Of a DNA stretch of 45,783 nucleotides, positions 17,350-25,126 are shown piece by piece. The first letter of the stretch is position 1. Every line of letters begins with the position of its first letter. Both the position numbers and the translations under genes were made by a program. The notes under the pieces were generated by a model. That model made no database searches, was not told where the DNA came from, and saw nothing but the letters and a program-made list of their open reading frames with translations. The DNA comes from an uncultured Eubacterium sp. (GTDB lineage: Bacteria > Bacillota > Clostridia > Oscillospirales > Acutalibacteraceae): contig CAJOJV010000008.1 of NCBI GenBank assembly GCA_905234995.1, positions 1 to 45,783 on the forward strand, written 5' to 3'.

Positions 17350-17988
17350 TTAATTTTCAGATTTAATTTCCTCAAGCGATTGAGGGGCTAAATCCACAAC
17401 CTCTAATTTATTTGCCTGCGACCAGAGCGAGGGGGTTATGCGCAGCTTATAGCCGTAGCCCGCGTCCATCTGCCAGTGCGCCATTGGAGCTTCGGGCAGG
17501 CCGTAGCAGGAAAGCAGGGTCATCAGCACGCCAGCGTGGCCGACTATGGCGCAGCTTTCAGTGCCTGTGCTCATCATACCCTCAACGATTTTCTCAAACG
17601 CATCGCAAACGCGGTGAATGAACTGCGCGTTTGATTCGCCGTGAGGCGGGGCTGCGTTGATATCGCCGCGAAGCCATTCCCTGAAATCCTCGTTATTCTC
17701 CAAATCCTTTGCGGTGCATTCCTCAAACTCGCCGAAGTCATATTCAATCAGCTCATTTATTACAATTGGGTTATTTTTCGGAAACATTATGTTTGCAGAA
17801 TCAAGGCACCTTTTAAGCGGCGAGGAGAACACTGCTTCCACCTGCGGATAATGGTGCTTCGCCTTGATTTTTTTCAGGGCTTCTATACTATCCATAGTTA
17901 ACGGATAATCCGTATGCCCAATATACTGTGCGTTGATATTGCCCTTCGTCAGCCCGTGACGGAAGAGATAAACGGTGTAGGTTTTCAT
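17350..17988 (-). CDS. histidine phosphatase family protein (phosphoglycerate mutase-like)
   Basis: The 212-residue product has the branch-1 catalytic motif LFRHGLTKGN (the catalytic His in RHG), a second conserved Arg in FSSPLKRCLDSA, the acid residue region VINELIEYDFGEFEECTAKDLE and the distal His in CAIVGHAGVLMTLL. The family includes alpha-ribazole phosphatase, phosphoglycerate mutase and broad phosphatases; the substrate cannot be told from the sequence. TTTGGAGG precedes the ATG at 17988. It lies upstream of the cystatin-like gene on the same strand, 57 bp away. Confidence 0.85.
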   Translation of the reverse strand: MKTYTVYLFRHGLTKGNINAQYIGHTDYPLTMDSIEALKKIKAKHHYPQVEAVFSSPLKRCLDSANIMFPKNNPIVINELIEYDFGEFEECTAKDLENNEDFREWLRGDINAAPPHGESNAQFIHRVCDAFEKIVEGMMSTGTESCAIVGHAGVLMTLLSCYGLPEAPMAHWQMDAGYGYKLRITPSLWSQANKLEVVDLAPQSLEEIKSEN

Positions 17989-18070
17989 ATTTTGCCTCCA
18001 AAAAGAAGTGTGGATTTTTGTAATATTTTGGCTTTAATCTATAGAAACTCCGTTTAAAATTACAAATTGT

Positions 18071-18118
18071 TTACAAAACCCCTTTTGGCTTTACAAGCGC
18101 AATTACAAAGCGTATAAT
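18071..18118 (+). promoter_or_regulatory. promoter of the XRE regulator with repeated TTACAA motifs
   Basis: TTTACA (18090-18095) and TATAAT (18113-18118) are 17 bp apart. TTACAA also occurs just upstream (about 18060-18076) and inside the spacer, giving four copies near the promoter. They could be operator half-sites for the XRE protein itself (inference). Confidence 0.65.
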
Positions 18119-18175
18119 ACAGATTGTATAGAAATTAGCGATTTTTAAACGTTTTATATATAAGGGGTAAGAATT

Positions 18176-18808
18176 ATGCCAACCGCAAAAAAGGAAAAAG
18201 CAACGCGCTTTGCCGCGATATTATCACAGCTCAGAAAGGAAAGGGGCTACAGCCAGAAAAAGGCGGCTGAGGATTTGGGAATCAGCCAGGCGCTGCTGAG
18301 CCATTATGAAAAGGGAATTCGCGAATGCGGGCTCGATTTCGTTATCCGCTGCAGCGAATATTACGGCGTTACAACCGATTACCTGCTCGGAATTTCCGAA
18401 AGCAGGCACGGAATGAACGAGGAATATCTGACGAAAATTTCAAGCGAAGCCATCGACGGCTCCTCTATGGCGAGCCTTTCGCACGGAATGAAGGCGCTGA
18501 TTGACACGGCGGTTGCCTCCGCCTCAAAGTCGGACAGCATTCATTACCTGCACGATTACTATATGCTCTGCCTTTACAGGGGCGCGCTGACCCTTGCGAA
18601 AGCGGGCGCGCTGCCGAGCGATATGTTTGCGCTTGATTATAATTTGGGGCACGAGCTTGCCTCCGCCGCAATCGCGCTGCTTGATTCGCGCTTTGCATTT
18701 ATCGAGGATAAATCCCGCACGGGCACGCAGGAGCTTAACAGTACCGCGCTGCAGGAGCTCGTTAAGGAATCCGAAGAATATATAATGAATAATTTTATAG
18801 CTGATTAA
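18176..18808 (+). CDS. XRE-family transcriptional regulator
   Basis: The 210-residue protein has an N-terminal helix-turn-helix (about residues 12-70): LRKERGYSQKKAAEDLGISQALLSHYEKGIRECGLDFVIRCSEYYGVTTDYLLG, a typical Cro/CI-type domain. The C-terminal 135 residues (from about 75) are helical, with no sequence I recognise, and may sense a ligand or form dimers. The ATG at 18176 follows AAGGGGTAAG. Neighbours are divergent (histidine phosphatase) and convergent (mtnN), so it appears to be monocistronic. Targets are unknown. Confidence 0.85.
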   Translation: MPTAKKEKATRFAAILSQLRKERGYSQKKAAEDLGISQALLSHYEKGIRECGLDFVIRCSEYYGVTTDYLLGISESRHGMNEEYLTKISSEAIDGSSMASLSHGMKALIDTAVASASKSDSIHYLHDYYMLCLYRGALTLAKAGALPSDMFALDYNLGHELASAAIALLDSRFAFIEDKSRTGTQELNSTALQELVKESEEYIMNNFIAD

Positions 18809-18811
18809 TTA

Positions 18812-18886
18812 TGAGTGGTCAGTTGTTGGTCGCTGCGCTCCGATTGTATTATCAGTAACCGTAGGGGCGGATATTATCCGCCCGTT
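18812..18886. repeat. GTGGTCAGT repeat plus GTAGGG-type palindrome
   Basis: The gap holds AGTGGTCAGTTGTTGGTCGCTGCGCTCCGATTGTA, as broken by its parts AGTGGTCAGT, GGTCGCTGCG and CTCCGATTGTA (from 18812), and a hairpin GGGGCGGAT-ATT-ATCCGCCC (about 18863-18883). The GGTCGCTGCGCTCCGATT part recurs at about 25060 and 36975. It lies between convergent genes. Confidence 0.6.
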
Positions 18887-18887
18887 T

Positions 18888-19568
18888 TTATTTATCTAAA
18901 AACTCAAGGATTATTGCCGCGGATTTTTCTGCGGCAATTTTTTTGAACGCGGGATAATCAATTAACGCGGCTTCGTCGCCCCCGTCGCTGATTGAGCGCA
19001 GCACGGCAAAGGGCACGGAATTAATATAGCACACCTGCCCGATTGCGCCGCCCTCCATTTCGCCGCAGATTGCGCCGAAATCCCGCACGATTTCCTCCTT
19101 TAACGCCTGCGAGGCAATGAAGGTATCCCCGCTTGCAATGCAGCCGCGGTGCACGGTTGCGCCGCAGTGCTCAGCCGCAAGAGCAAGCCCGTCTGAAAGC
19201 GCGGGGTCGGCAGGGATTTTTACTCTGTCTCCAAGCGCAAGCCCCTTGATTCCGTCGATTGCAGAGGTGTCAAAATCATATTGGCAGACCTCCGTTGCAA
19301 CGACGATATTTTTTATCACGACGTCACTTTTGAGCGAGCAGCCGACGCCGACATTGATTAGCGCGGAAATGCCGAAATTATCTATCATCGCCTGCGTGCA
19401 CAGCGCGGCGTTAACCTTGCCGGGATTGCATTTTGCAACGCAGACCTCAGCCCCGTTGATTGTGCCGCAGACGAACTCGCAGCCCGCATAAACGCTAACG
19501 TTCGGGCTTTCGATTTCATTTTTAATCGCCTCAATTTCAACATCCATTGCGCCGATAATTCCAAGCAT
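18888..19568 (-). CDS. mtnN: 5'-methylthioadenosine/S-adenosylhomocysteine nucleosidase
   Basis: MtnN cleaves methylthioadenosine and S-adenosylhomocysteine to adenine plus the thioribose, feeding methionine salvage and AI-2 production. The 226-residue product has normal length and family signatures: MLGIIGAMDVEIEAIKNEI, ALINVGVGCSLKSDV, ASGDTFI, CGEMEGGAIGQVCYINSVPFAVLRSISDGGD. The Glu-Met-Glu triad and the catalytic Asp (SDGGD) are present. A GGAGGG binding site overlaps the stop region of the VanZ-like gene 3 bp upstream, so the two are translationally linked. Confidence 0.95.
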   Translation of the reverse strand: MLGIIGAMDVEIEAIKNEIESPNVSVYAGCEFVCGTINGAEVCVAKCNPGKVNAALCTQAMIDNFGISALINVGVGCSLKSDVVIKNIVVATEVCQYDFDTSAIDGIKGLALGDRVKIPADPALSDGLALAAEHCGATVHRGCIASGDTFIASQALKEEIVRDFGAICGEMEGGAIGQVCYINSVPFAVLRSISDGGDEAALIDYPAFKKIAAEKSAAIILEFLDK

Positions 19569-19571
19569 AAT

Positions 19572-20399
19572 TTAACCCTCCGAAACAAGCCTCTGAATTT
19601 CTTTTGCGGCAAAATATCCGATTGCCGCGCCGAGCGTGTTTAACAATAAATCGTCAATATCCGCGTCGCCTCGCGCGGCAAGATACTGCGAAGCCTCGCA
19701 GAGAAGGCTCACCGCAAACGGCGCTCCGATATACAGCAAAAGCTCCGCTGCCCTGCCCCTGATTTTTCCTTTAAAAAACGAAAAAAGCATAAGAGACAGG
19801 GAGGAAAAAAACAGCAGATTTCCCACCATATGAACGACGACCGTCGGATATTTCAGATGCTGCAGAGCATAGCTGATTTCGCCCTGAAAGGGAATCAGAT
19901 TTACCGTGCAGAGCGAAACGTCAACCCTTGTGAGATAAAATATACGGACGAACAGAAAAACGAAAACAAAAAAATATCCCGTAAAAAAGCTCTTTATGAA
20001 ATAATCAAAATCAGCGGGCATTATTTTCTTTCGCGCAACTGCCGTCACCGCCGCAAGCGGCACGGCAAAAAACGCAATTTCCGCATAGGCATAATGGTTA
20101 TCCATATAGTATTTGGAAAAATGAACGTAGTAATTGTTAAAAACGATTGTGAAAATCACGAACGCGGGCTGCAGAAGCAGCATTATTACCGAAAGCGGGC
20201 GGAGATTTTTTGTTTTTATGATGCAGAGCAGCGCCGTAAAAAACGGCAGCAGCAGGCTGAGTGCCAGCTTAAGCCCTATGAAGCGGTGATTTATAATAAA
20301 GAAGCCGCCGTTCAAATCCGTAAACACGAAGGCGGGCAGCACGACGGCTGCAAAAACCGCAAAATAAAGCAGTATTTTTTTTGCCCTTGTTGCCGTCAA
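19572..20399 (-). CDS. VanZ-like membrane protein
   Basis: The product of about 275 residues has multiple hydrophobic helices and a C-terminal VanZ-type segment: NLIPFQ, VVVHMVGNLLFF, and LLCEASQYLAARGDADIDDLLLNTLGAAIGYF, which includes the conserved E-x-x-Q and D-I-D-D motifs. VanZ-family proteins affect glycopeptide or lipoglycopeptide tolerance in some species; the function here is unknown. The start is uncertain: I prefer the TTG at 20399 because GGGGGTG lies 6 nt upstream, but a TTG at 20414 is in frame. It is followed by mtnN on the same transcript. Confidence 0.8.
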   Translation of the reverse strand: MTATRAKKILLYFAVFAAVVLPAFVFTDLNGGFFIINHRFIGLKLALSLLLPFFTALLCIIKTKNLRPLSVIMLLLQPAFVIFTIVFNNYYVHFSKYYMDNHYAYAEIAFFAVPLAAVTAVARKKIMPADFDYFIKSFFTGYFFVFVFLFVRIFYLTRVDVSLCTVNLIPFQGEISYALQHLKYPTVVVHMVGNLLFFSSLSLMLFSFFKGKIRGRAAELLLYIGAPFAVSLLCEASQYLAARGDADIDDLLLNTLGAAIGYFAAKEIQRLVSEG

Positions 20400-20425
20400 C
20401 GCACACACCCCCAAGATATAGTGCT

Positions 20426-20454
20426 ATTATAATATATATTTTTAATAAAAACAA
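20426..20454 (-). promoter_or_regulatory. promoter of vanZ-like gene and mtnN (TTGTTT-17-TATAAT)
   Basis: On the minus strand TTGTTT (20449-20454) and TATAAT (20426-20431) are spaced 17 bp apart, about 27 bp before the predicted start. It lies back to back with the rpmH promoter. Confidence 0.7.
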
Positions 20455-20471
20455 GATTTATTATTTTTTTG

Positions 20472-20501
20472 TTGACAAGCTGCCCTTATTTAATATATAA
20501 T
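20472..20501 (+). promoter_or_regulatory. rpmH-operon promoter (TTGACA-18-TATAAT)
   Basis: A consensus TTGACA (20472-20477) and TATAAT (20496-20501) are 18 bp apart. The distance to rpmH is over 200 bp, leaving a long leader filled by a hairpin array. Confidence 0.8.
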
Positions 20502-20528
20502 ATCTAACGCTTGGCGCAGAGGAATGAA

Positions 20529-20680
20529 ATATTTTGCCCTGCAAAATATGATATATCTTCGCCCTGCGCAGATGCGATATAATTTGCCCTGCAAATTATG
20601 ATGTATTCTCGCGGTGCTCGAATGTTAACGCATTTGGGCAACGCCCAAATACGTTAATGCCTGCACTATACCGTGCAGAG
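20529..20680 (+). repeat. hairpin array in the rpmH 5' leader
   Basis: Modules include ATATTTTGC-CCT-GCAAAATAT (20529-20549), ATCTTCGC-CCT-GCGCAGAT (one mismatch, 20555-20573), ATAATTTGC-CCT-GCAAATTAT (20579-20599), a weaker ATTCTCGC-GGT-GCTCGAAT, ATTTGGGC-AAC-GCCCAAAT (20632-20650) enclosed by TTAACG/CGTTAA, and CTGCAC/GTGCAG (about 20661-20678). Short linkers resemble GATAT/GATGT. It fills most of the 20502-20728 leader and is transcribed with rpmH. Confidence 0.75.
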
Positions 20681-20728
20681 AAAATAAAGAAATAAGACAA
20701 GTTTATTCTTAGAAAGGTAGTGAATTTA

Positions 20729-20863
20729 ATGAAGAGAACATTTCAGCCGAAGAAAAGGCACGCACAGAAGGAGCATGGCTTCAGAAAAAGAATGAGCACA
20801 AGAGGCGGCAGAAAGGTGCTTGCACGCCGTCGTGCTAAGGGAAGAAAAACCCTTTCTTACTAA
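20729..20863 (+). CDS. rpmH: 50S ribosomal protein L34
   Basis: The 44-residue, very basic product starts [19 protein letters not shown] and ends [12 protein letters not shown], the full bL34 pattern. AGAAAGGTAG lies 7 nt before the ATG. L34 is a small protein of the large ribosomal subunit. It heads the rpmH-rnpA-yidD-yidC-jag block, here co-directional with dnaA, in contrast to the divergent order of Bacillus subtilis. Confidence 0.98.
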   Translation: MKRTFQPKKRHAQKEHGFRKRMSTRGGRKVLARRRAKGRKTLSY

Positions 20864-20896
20864 TTTTTTAGTTTTAACTGTTAGAGGGAACGATTT

Positions 20897-21229
20897 GTGA
20901 AAAGCATTGCGCTTAAGGAAAACAAGGATTTCCGCCGTATGTATTACAGGGCAAAGAGCCTTGCCTCCCCCTGTTTGGTTACCTATGCGATGAAAAACCG
21001 CACGGGCGAAACCCGCGTTGGCATAACCACGGGCAAAAAAATCGGCGGCGCCGTGCAGCGAAACCGCGCAAGGCGCGTTATCAGGGCGGCATTTTCACAG
21101 CTTGAGGGCAGAATTAACGGCAGCTATGACATCGTTTTCGTTGCAAGAACGAGAACCACACAGGTTAAAATGCAGGCGGTGCTTGCCGATATGGAAAAGC
21201 AGCTTGCCGGGTTGGGTGTGATTAAATGA
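20897..21229 (+). CDS. rnpA: ribonuclease P protein component
   Basis: RnpA is the protein cofactor of RNase P, which matures tRNA 5' ends. The 110-residue product has [16 protein letters not shown] at the N-terminus and the RNA-binding signature [14 protein letters not shown]. The start is a GTG with GAGGGAACG upstream. Its last codons overlap the yidD start by 4 bp (ATGA). Confidence 0.96.
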   Translation: MKSIALKENKDFRRMYYRAKSLASPCLVTYAMKNRTGETRVGITTGKKIGGAVQRNRARRVIRAAFSQLEGRINGSYDIVFVARTRTTQVKMQAVLADMEKQLAGLGVIK

Positions 21230-21483
21230 AAAATCCGATTAAACGGCTGTTTATCTTTTTGATTAAAACCTATCAGCTTACCTTAAGCCCCAGATTTTCA
21301 CACGGCTCCTGCCGTTTTACCCCAACCTGCTCGCAATATGCGATTGAGGCGATTGAAACCCACGGTGTTTTTAAGGGCAGCGCGCTTGCCGCATGGCGAA
21401 TAATGCGGTGCAATCCGTTTTCAAAGGGCGGATATGACCCCGTTCCCCCAAAGAAGAACAAAAAAGAAACATTTGAGGAATAA
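21226..21483 (+). CDS. yidD: membrane protein insertion efficiency factor YidD
   Basis: The 85-residue product has the family pattern [64 protein letters not shown], with three conserved Cys residues. YidD is a small amphipathic membrane-associated protein that aids YidC/Sec insertion. It overlaps rnpA by 4 bp and ends 2 bp before yidC. Confidence 0.97.
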   Translation: MKNPIKRLFIFLIKTYQLTLSPRFSHGSCRFTPTCSQYAIEAIETHGVFKGSALAAWRIMRCNPFSKGGYDPVPPKKNKKETFEE

Positions 21484-21485
21484 TA

Positions 21486-22478
21486 ATGATTAATTTGTTC
21501 GTTAATCCCATTACGGCAGCAATGTCGCAGGGCGGCGGGTTTCTTGCGCCGCTTTACTGGGTGTTCGGCAAATGCATGGAGTTTTTGCTTGCGCTTCTCG
21601 GCAATCAGTATTTTGTTGCAATTATTATTTTCACGGTTGTAACAAGGCTTATTCTGCTTCCCGTTAATGTAAGGCAGCAGAAATCGGTTGCAAAAACCGC
21701 AAGGCTTCAGCCGAAAATTCAGAAAATTCAAAAGAAATATCCCGACCCTAAGGACAGAATGAAGCTCAACGAGGAAATGCAGGAGCTTTATGCAAGAGAG
21801 GGTCACAACCCGATGCAGATGGGCTGCGGGCCGATGGTTTTCCAGATGGTTTTCCTGATGGGTATTATCGGTATTATCTATTACCCGCTTTCTTATGTTA
21901 TCGGAATGTCAGACTTCACCAATTACACCTCTGACATTCAGGAGTTTATCACGGGGCTCGGATATGACGGAAGATATCTTCAGCTCAATATCCTTGCCAA
22001 CTGGACGGAGCTTAAGGACTCGCTTGTTGCGCAGTTCCCGAGCCTGTTCACGGATGCAAACGTTGTTGCAATTGAGAAATACAGAGAGGGTCTTTATCTC
22101 GGCAAAATGGATATGACCGCTATTCCCACCTGGAAGGGCGGCATTATAGTGCTCGTGCCGGTTTTTGCATTTCTTACCTCAATGGTTTCAACGGTTATTT
22201 CAACGCTTATTCAGAGAAAGAACAACCCCGCGCAGGCAAAGCAGATGGGCAGCATGCTTATGATGATGCTGATGATGCCCTTCTTCTCGCTTTACATTGC
22301 CTTCAAGGTTCCTGCCGCAGTTGGCTTTTACTGGATTATTTCAAATCTGGTTGCTGTTTTCCAGCAGCTGTTTATCGCAAAGTTCTATCCTCCGCAGAAG
22401 AGCCAGGCAAGGCTTATGGTTGAAAACACCATTGAGCGCAGGGCGAGAGAGGAAAGCATTAAGAGAACTAAACAATAA
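21486..22478 (+). CDS. yidC: membrane protein insertase YidC/OxaA
   Basis: YidC inserts small membrane proteins alone or with Sec. The 330-residue product has about five hydrophobic helices and the OxaA core: LLALLGNQYFVAIIIFTVVTRLILLPVNVRQQKS, with the conserved membrane Arg, then KIQKKYPDPKDRMKLNEEMQELYAREGHNPMQMGCGPM (cytoplasmic coiled segment). The family's late region is PFFSLYIAFKVPAAVGFYWIISNLVAVFQQLFI. It is longer in the second extracellular loop (about 130-200) than the Bacillus SpoIIIJ protein. No lipobox is visible. Confidence 0.96.
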   Translation: MINLFVNPITAAMSQGGGFLAPLYWVFGKCMEFLLALLGNQYFVAIIIFTVVTRLILLPVNVRQQKSVAKTARLQPKIQKIQKKYPDPKDRMKLNEEMQELYAREGHNPMQMGCGPMVFQMVFLMGIIGIIYYPLSYVIGMSDFTNYTSDIQEFITGLGYDGRYLQLNILANWTELKDSLVAQFPSLFTDANVVAIEKYREGLYLGKMDMTAIPTWKGGIIVLVPVFAFLTSMVSTVISTLIQRKNNPAQAKQMGSMLMMMLMMPFFSLYIAFKVPAAVGFYWIISNLVAVFQQLFIAKFYPPQKSQARLMVENTIERRAREESIKRTKQ

Positions 22479-22504
22479 GAACACAACCATTACCGGAGGA
22501 ATTT

Positions 22505-23485
22505 ATGATAAAAGAATTTACCGCAACGGGCAGAACTCTTGACGAGGCTATGACTGCGGCAAAGCTTGGGCTTCATGCTCCGTCCGACGCACTTATTCAC
22601 ACAGAGATTGTTGAGCAGAAAAAGAAAAAGTTTTTCGGTCTTTTCGGCAGCTCTGAGGTAACGGTTAAGGCGTCCTACGACGACGGCAGAAAGCCGAAGA
22701 AGCAAAAGCAGCAGAAGCCCGCTAAGAAGGAGAATGCTCCAAAGAAGGATGCGCAGAAGAGCGCGCCCGCTAAAAAGGAGCAGCCGGCAAAGAAGGCTGA
22801 AAAGCCCGCAGCAAAGAAGCCTGAGCCCAAGCCCGAAAAGGCTCAGAGCGAGGAAGAGGAAGTTAAAATCACCGAGGCTGACGTTGATATCAAGGCAGCG
22901 GAGGCTTATCTCGGCGAGATGATAAAGGGTCTTAAGGTTGAGGACGCTCAGATTACGGGCGCAGTCGTTGACGGCGTGCTTGAGCTCACAATCGAATGTG
23001 ATGATTACGGCATCATCATCGGCCACAGAGGCGAAACGCTTGATTCGCTGCAGTATTTAACAAGCCTTCAGGTTAAGAAGGCAAGCGGCAAATACGTGAG
23101 AGTTACGCTCAACGTAGGCAACTACCGTGAAAAGAGAGCGGAAACCCTGCGTAACCTTGCCCGCAAAAATGCAAATTACGTTAACCGCACCGGCAGAAGA
23201 TACACCTTTGAGCCGATGAATCCTTACGAGAGAAGGATTATTCACACCGCCGTTCAGGAAATTGAGGGCGTTGAATCAATGTCCATCGGTTACGGGCAGG
23301 ACAGAAAGGTTGTTATCCAGCCTATCGGCGGAGTTAAGCAGCAGTCCCGCGGCGGCAACCGCGGCGGCAGAGGCGGCAGCTACTCTTCATCACCGAAGCC
23401 TGCGGCTAAGCCCGTTCAGAAGGATTTCACAAAATTCGGAAAAATTGAGGTTCCCGCTCCCGCAGCTGAGGCAACCGAGGAATAA
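22505..23485 (+). CDS. khpB: RNA-binding protein KhpB (Jag)
   Basis: The 326-residue product has an N-terminal Jag_N domain (MIKEFTATGRTLDEAMTAAKLGL), a Lys/Ala/Pro-rich linker (about residues 63-118), a KH domain (GIIIGHRGETLDSLQYLTSLQV) and an R3H domain (YRGTR-like NRTGRRYTFEPMNPYERRIIHTAVQE). A Gly/Arg-rich tail (about 285-300) resembles RGG RNA-binding repeats and is unusual. KhpB works with KhpA as an RNA chaperone-like pair affecting cell elongation. GGAGG precedes the ATG, and a terminator follows. Confidence 0.95.
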   Translation: MIKEFTATGRTLDEAMTAAKLGLHAPSDALIHTEIVEQKKKKFFGLFGSSEVTVKASYDDGRKPKKQKQQKPAKKENAPKKDAQKSAPAKKEQPAKKAEKPAAKKPEPKPEKAQSEEEEVKITEADVDIKAAEAYLGEMIKGLKVEDAQITGAVVDGVLELTIECDDYGIIIGHRGETLDSLQYLTSLQVKKASGKYVRVTLNVGNYREKRAETLRNLARKNANYVNRTGRRYTFEPMNPYERRIIHTAVQEIEGVESMSIGYGQDRKVVIQPIGGVKQQSRGGNRGGRGGSYSSSPKPAAKPVQKDFTKFGKIEVPAPAAEATEE

Positions 23486-23490
23486 TTTCA

Positions 23491-23520
23491 AAGGGTGTTG
23501 GCAAGGTCAACACCCTTTTT
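23491..23520 (+). terminator. Rho-independent terminator after khpB
   Basis: AAGGGTGTTG-GCAAGGT-CAACACCC followed by T5 begins 5 bp after the stop codon, closing the rpmH-khpB unit. Confidence 0.9.
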
Positions 23521-23660
23521 AGCGAAATTTGCCTTCGGCGAGCGAAATTATTTCATAGCGAGGTTTGCCTGCGGCAAGCTAAAAGCTATTGCAAAGCAAT
23601 AATTTAGCTGCAAAGCAATTTAGCTAACGAAGTGAATTTAGCTGCGCGCAGCGCAATTCA
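23521..23660. repeat. hairpin array upstream of mnmE (linker AATTTAGCT)
   Basis: Modules are TTGCC-TTC-GGCGA, TTGCC-TGC-GGCAA, TATTGC-AAA-GCAATA, GC-AAA-GC, AAC-GAA-GTG (imperfect) and GCGC-GCA-GCGC, mostly joined by AATTTAGCT. The linker and several modules match the folate-operon arrays 21 kb away. The mnmE ribosome binding site TTGGAG follows directly. Confidence 0.8.
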
Positions 23661-23676
23661 GCTTTTGGAGAATACT

Positions 23677-25041
23677 ATGTCAACTACCATTGCCGCGCTT
23701 GCAACGGGCAATTCGCCCGGAGGCATAGGCGTTATCAGAATAAGCGGCGAGAATGCAATTGAAATTGCAAACCGCGTTTTTGAATGTGCGGACGGCTCTT
23801 CCCTGCTTGATTTGAAGGGCTACCGCGCAAAATTCGGCTGCGTTAAAAGCGGCGAAGAAAAATTTGATAATGCCGTTGCGCTCGTTTTCCGCGCGCCGAA
23901 GAGCTACACGGGTGAGGACGTGGCGGAAATCTCCGTTCACGGCGGCATATATATAATTGAAAAGGCGCTTGGCGCGGTTTTTGCCGCAGGGGCTCAGCCT
24001 GCCGAGGCGGGCGAATTCACAAAGAGAGCCTTTCTTAACGGCAAGCTTGATTTGACTCAGGCGGAATCCGTTGCGGATTTGATTTCGGCAGAGGGCGAGG
24101 CTGCGGCGCAGGCTTCCTTTAATCTGCTTCAGGGCGCGCTGAGCCGAAAAATCGGCGCCGTGCAGGACAGCCTGATTGACTCCGCTGCGCTTATGGCTGC
24201 CTGGGTTGATTATCCGGACGAGGAAATTCCCGAGCTTGAGCAGAGCACGCTTGAGGCAACGCTTAAAAATGCGGAGGCTCAGCTTGAGGAGCTGATTGAC
24301 AGCTATGACTGCGGGCAGACGATGACGCAAGGCGTGGAAACCGTTATTGCGGGCAAGCCCAACGCGGGCAAATCCACGCTTATGAACCTGCTTGCGGGCA
24401 GGGAGAAAAGCATCGTGACCGATATTGCGGGCACCACGCGCGACGTTGTTGAGGAAAGCGTGCGCCTCGGCGGTTTAGTGCTTCACCTGAACGACACCGC
24501 GGGAATTCACGCAGGCGGGGACGCGGTTGAAAGCATCGGAATTCAGCGCGCGATGGATAAAATATCCTCCGCCGTGCTCGTGCTTGCCGTGTTTGACAGC
24601 AGCACTCCCCTTTCCCCCGAGGACGAAACCGTGATTGAGCAGTGCCGCGGCAAACGCGCGATTGCGGTTATAAACAAAACGGATCTGGAGCAGCGAATTG
24701 ATTGCTCAAAAATAGAAAACGCATTTGCCGAAACCGTTTATATAAGCGCAAAAAGCGGCGAGGGTGTCGCGGAGCTTGAGGCGGCGGCAAAGCGCCTGCT
24801 CGGAGTTGAGCAGTTTGACACCTCTGCCCCGATTTTAGCAAACCAAAGGCAGAAAAACTGCTGCCGAAACGCGCTCGGATATATTAAGGAAGCGCGCGAG
24901 GCGCTTGAAAGCGGTATGACCTACGACGCAGTTAACGTTATGATGGACAGCGCAGTGGACGAGCTGCTTGCATTAACAGGCAAAAAAGCAACCATTGAGG
25001 TTGTTAATAATATATTCAGTAAATTCTGTGTCGGAAAATAA
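23677..25041 (+). CDS. mnmE: tRNA modification GTPase MnmE
   Basis: MnmE with MnmG makes the (carboxymethyl)aminomethyl group on U34 of tRNAs. The 454-residue product has the N-terminal folate-binding domain (MSTTIAALATGNSPGGIGVIRISG), a helical domain, the inserted G domain with GKPNAGKSTLMNLL, DIAGTTRD, DTAG and NKTD, and the C-terminal FCVGK with the catalytic Cys. The ATG at 23677 follows TTGGAG. mnmG is the next gene. Confidence 0.97.
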   Translation: MSTTIAALATGNSPGGIGVIRISGENAIEIANRVFECADGSSLLDLKGYRAKFGCVKSGEEKFDNAVALVFRAPKSYTGEDVAEISVHGGIYIIEKALGAVFAAGAQPAEAGEFTKRAFLNGKLDLTQAESVADLISAEGEAAAQASFNLLQGALSRKIGAVQDSLIDSAALMAAWVDYPDEEIPELEQSTLEATLKNAEAQLEELIDSYDCGQTMTQGVETVIAGKPNAGKSTLMNLLAGREKSIVTDIAGTTRDVVEESVRLGGLVLHLNDTAGIHAGGDAVESIGIQRAMDKISSAVLVLAVFDSSTPLSPEDETVIEQCRGKRAIAVINKTDLEQRIDCSKIENAFAETVYISAKSGEGVAELEAAAKRLLGVEQFDTSAPILANQRQKNCCRNALGYIKEAREALESGMTYDAVNVMMDSAVDELLALTGKKATIEVVNNIFSKFCVGK

Positions 25042-25109
25042 AGTGGCCAATGGTCAGTGGTGGGTCGCTGCGCTCCGATTGTAGGGGATGCCGACCTCGG
25101 CGTCCCGCA
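25042..25109. repeat. composite GTGGTCAGT repeat plus GTAGGG palindrome before mnmG
   Basis: Two repeat families are fused here: AGTGGCCAATGGTCAGTGG and GGTCGCTGCGCTCCGATT (25042-25078), then GTAGGGGATGCCGA-CCT-CGGCGTCCCGC (25080-25109). The palindrome ends just before the AAGGATACGAGG that starts mnmG translation. Confidence 0.75.
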
Positions 25110-25126
25110 AGGATACGAGGAATGTT

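Noticed and set aside
19830-20432. 200-codon plus-strand frame opposite the VanZ-like gene
   Set aside because: Low-complexity Lys/Arg-rich translation antisense to a membrane protein; no ribosome binding site.
23680-24330. 216-codon minus-strand frame inside mnmE
   Set aside because: Antisense shadow of a complete mnmE gene.
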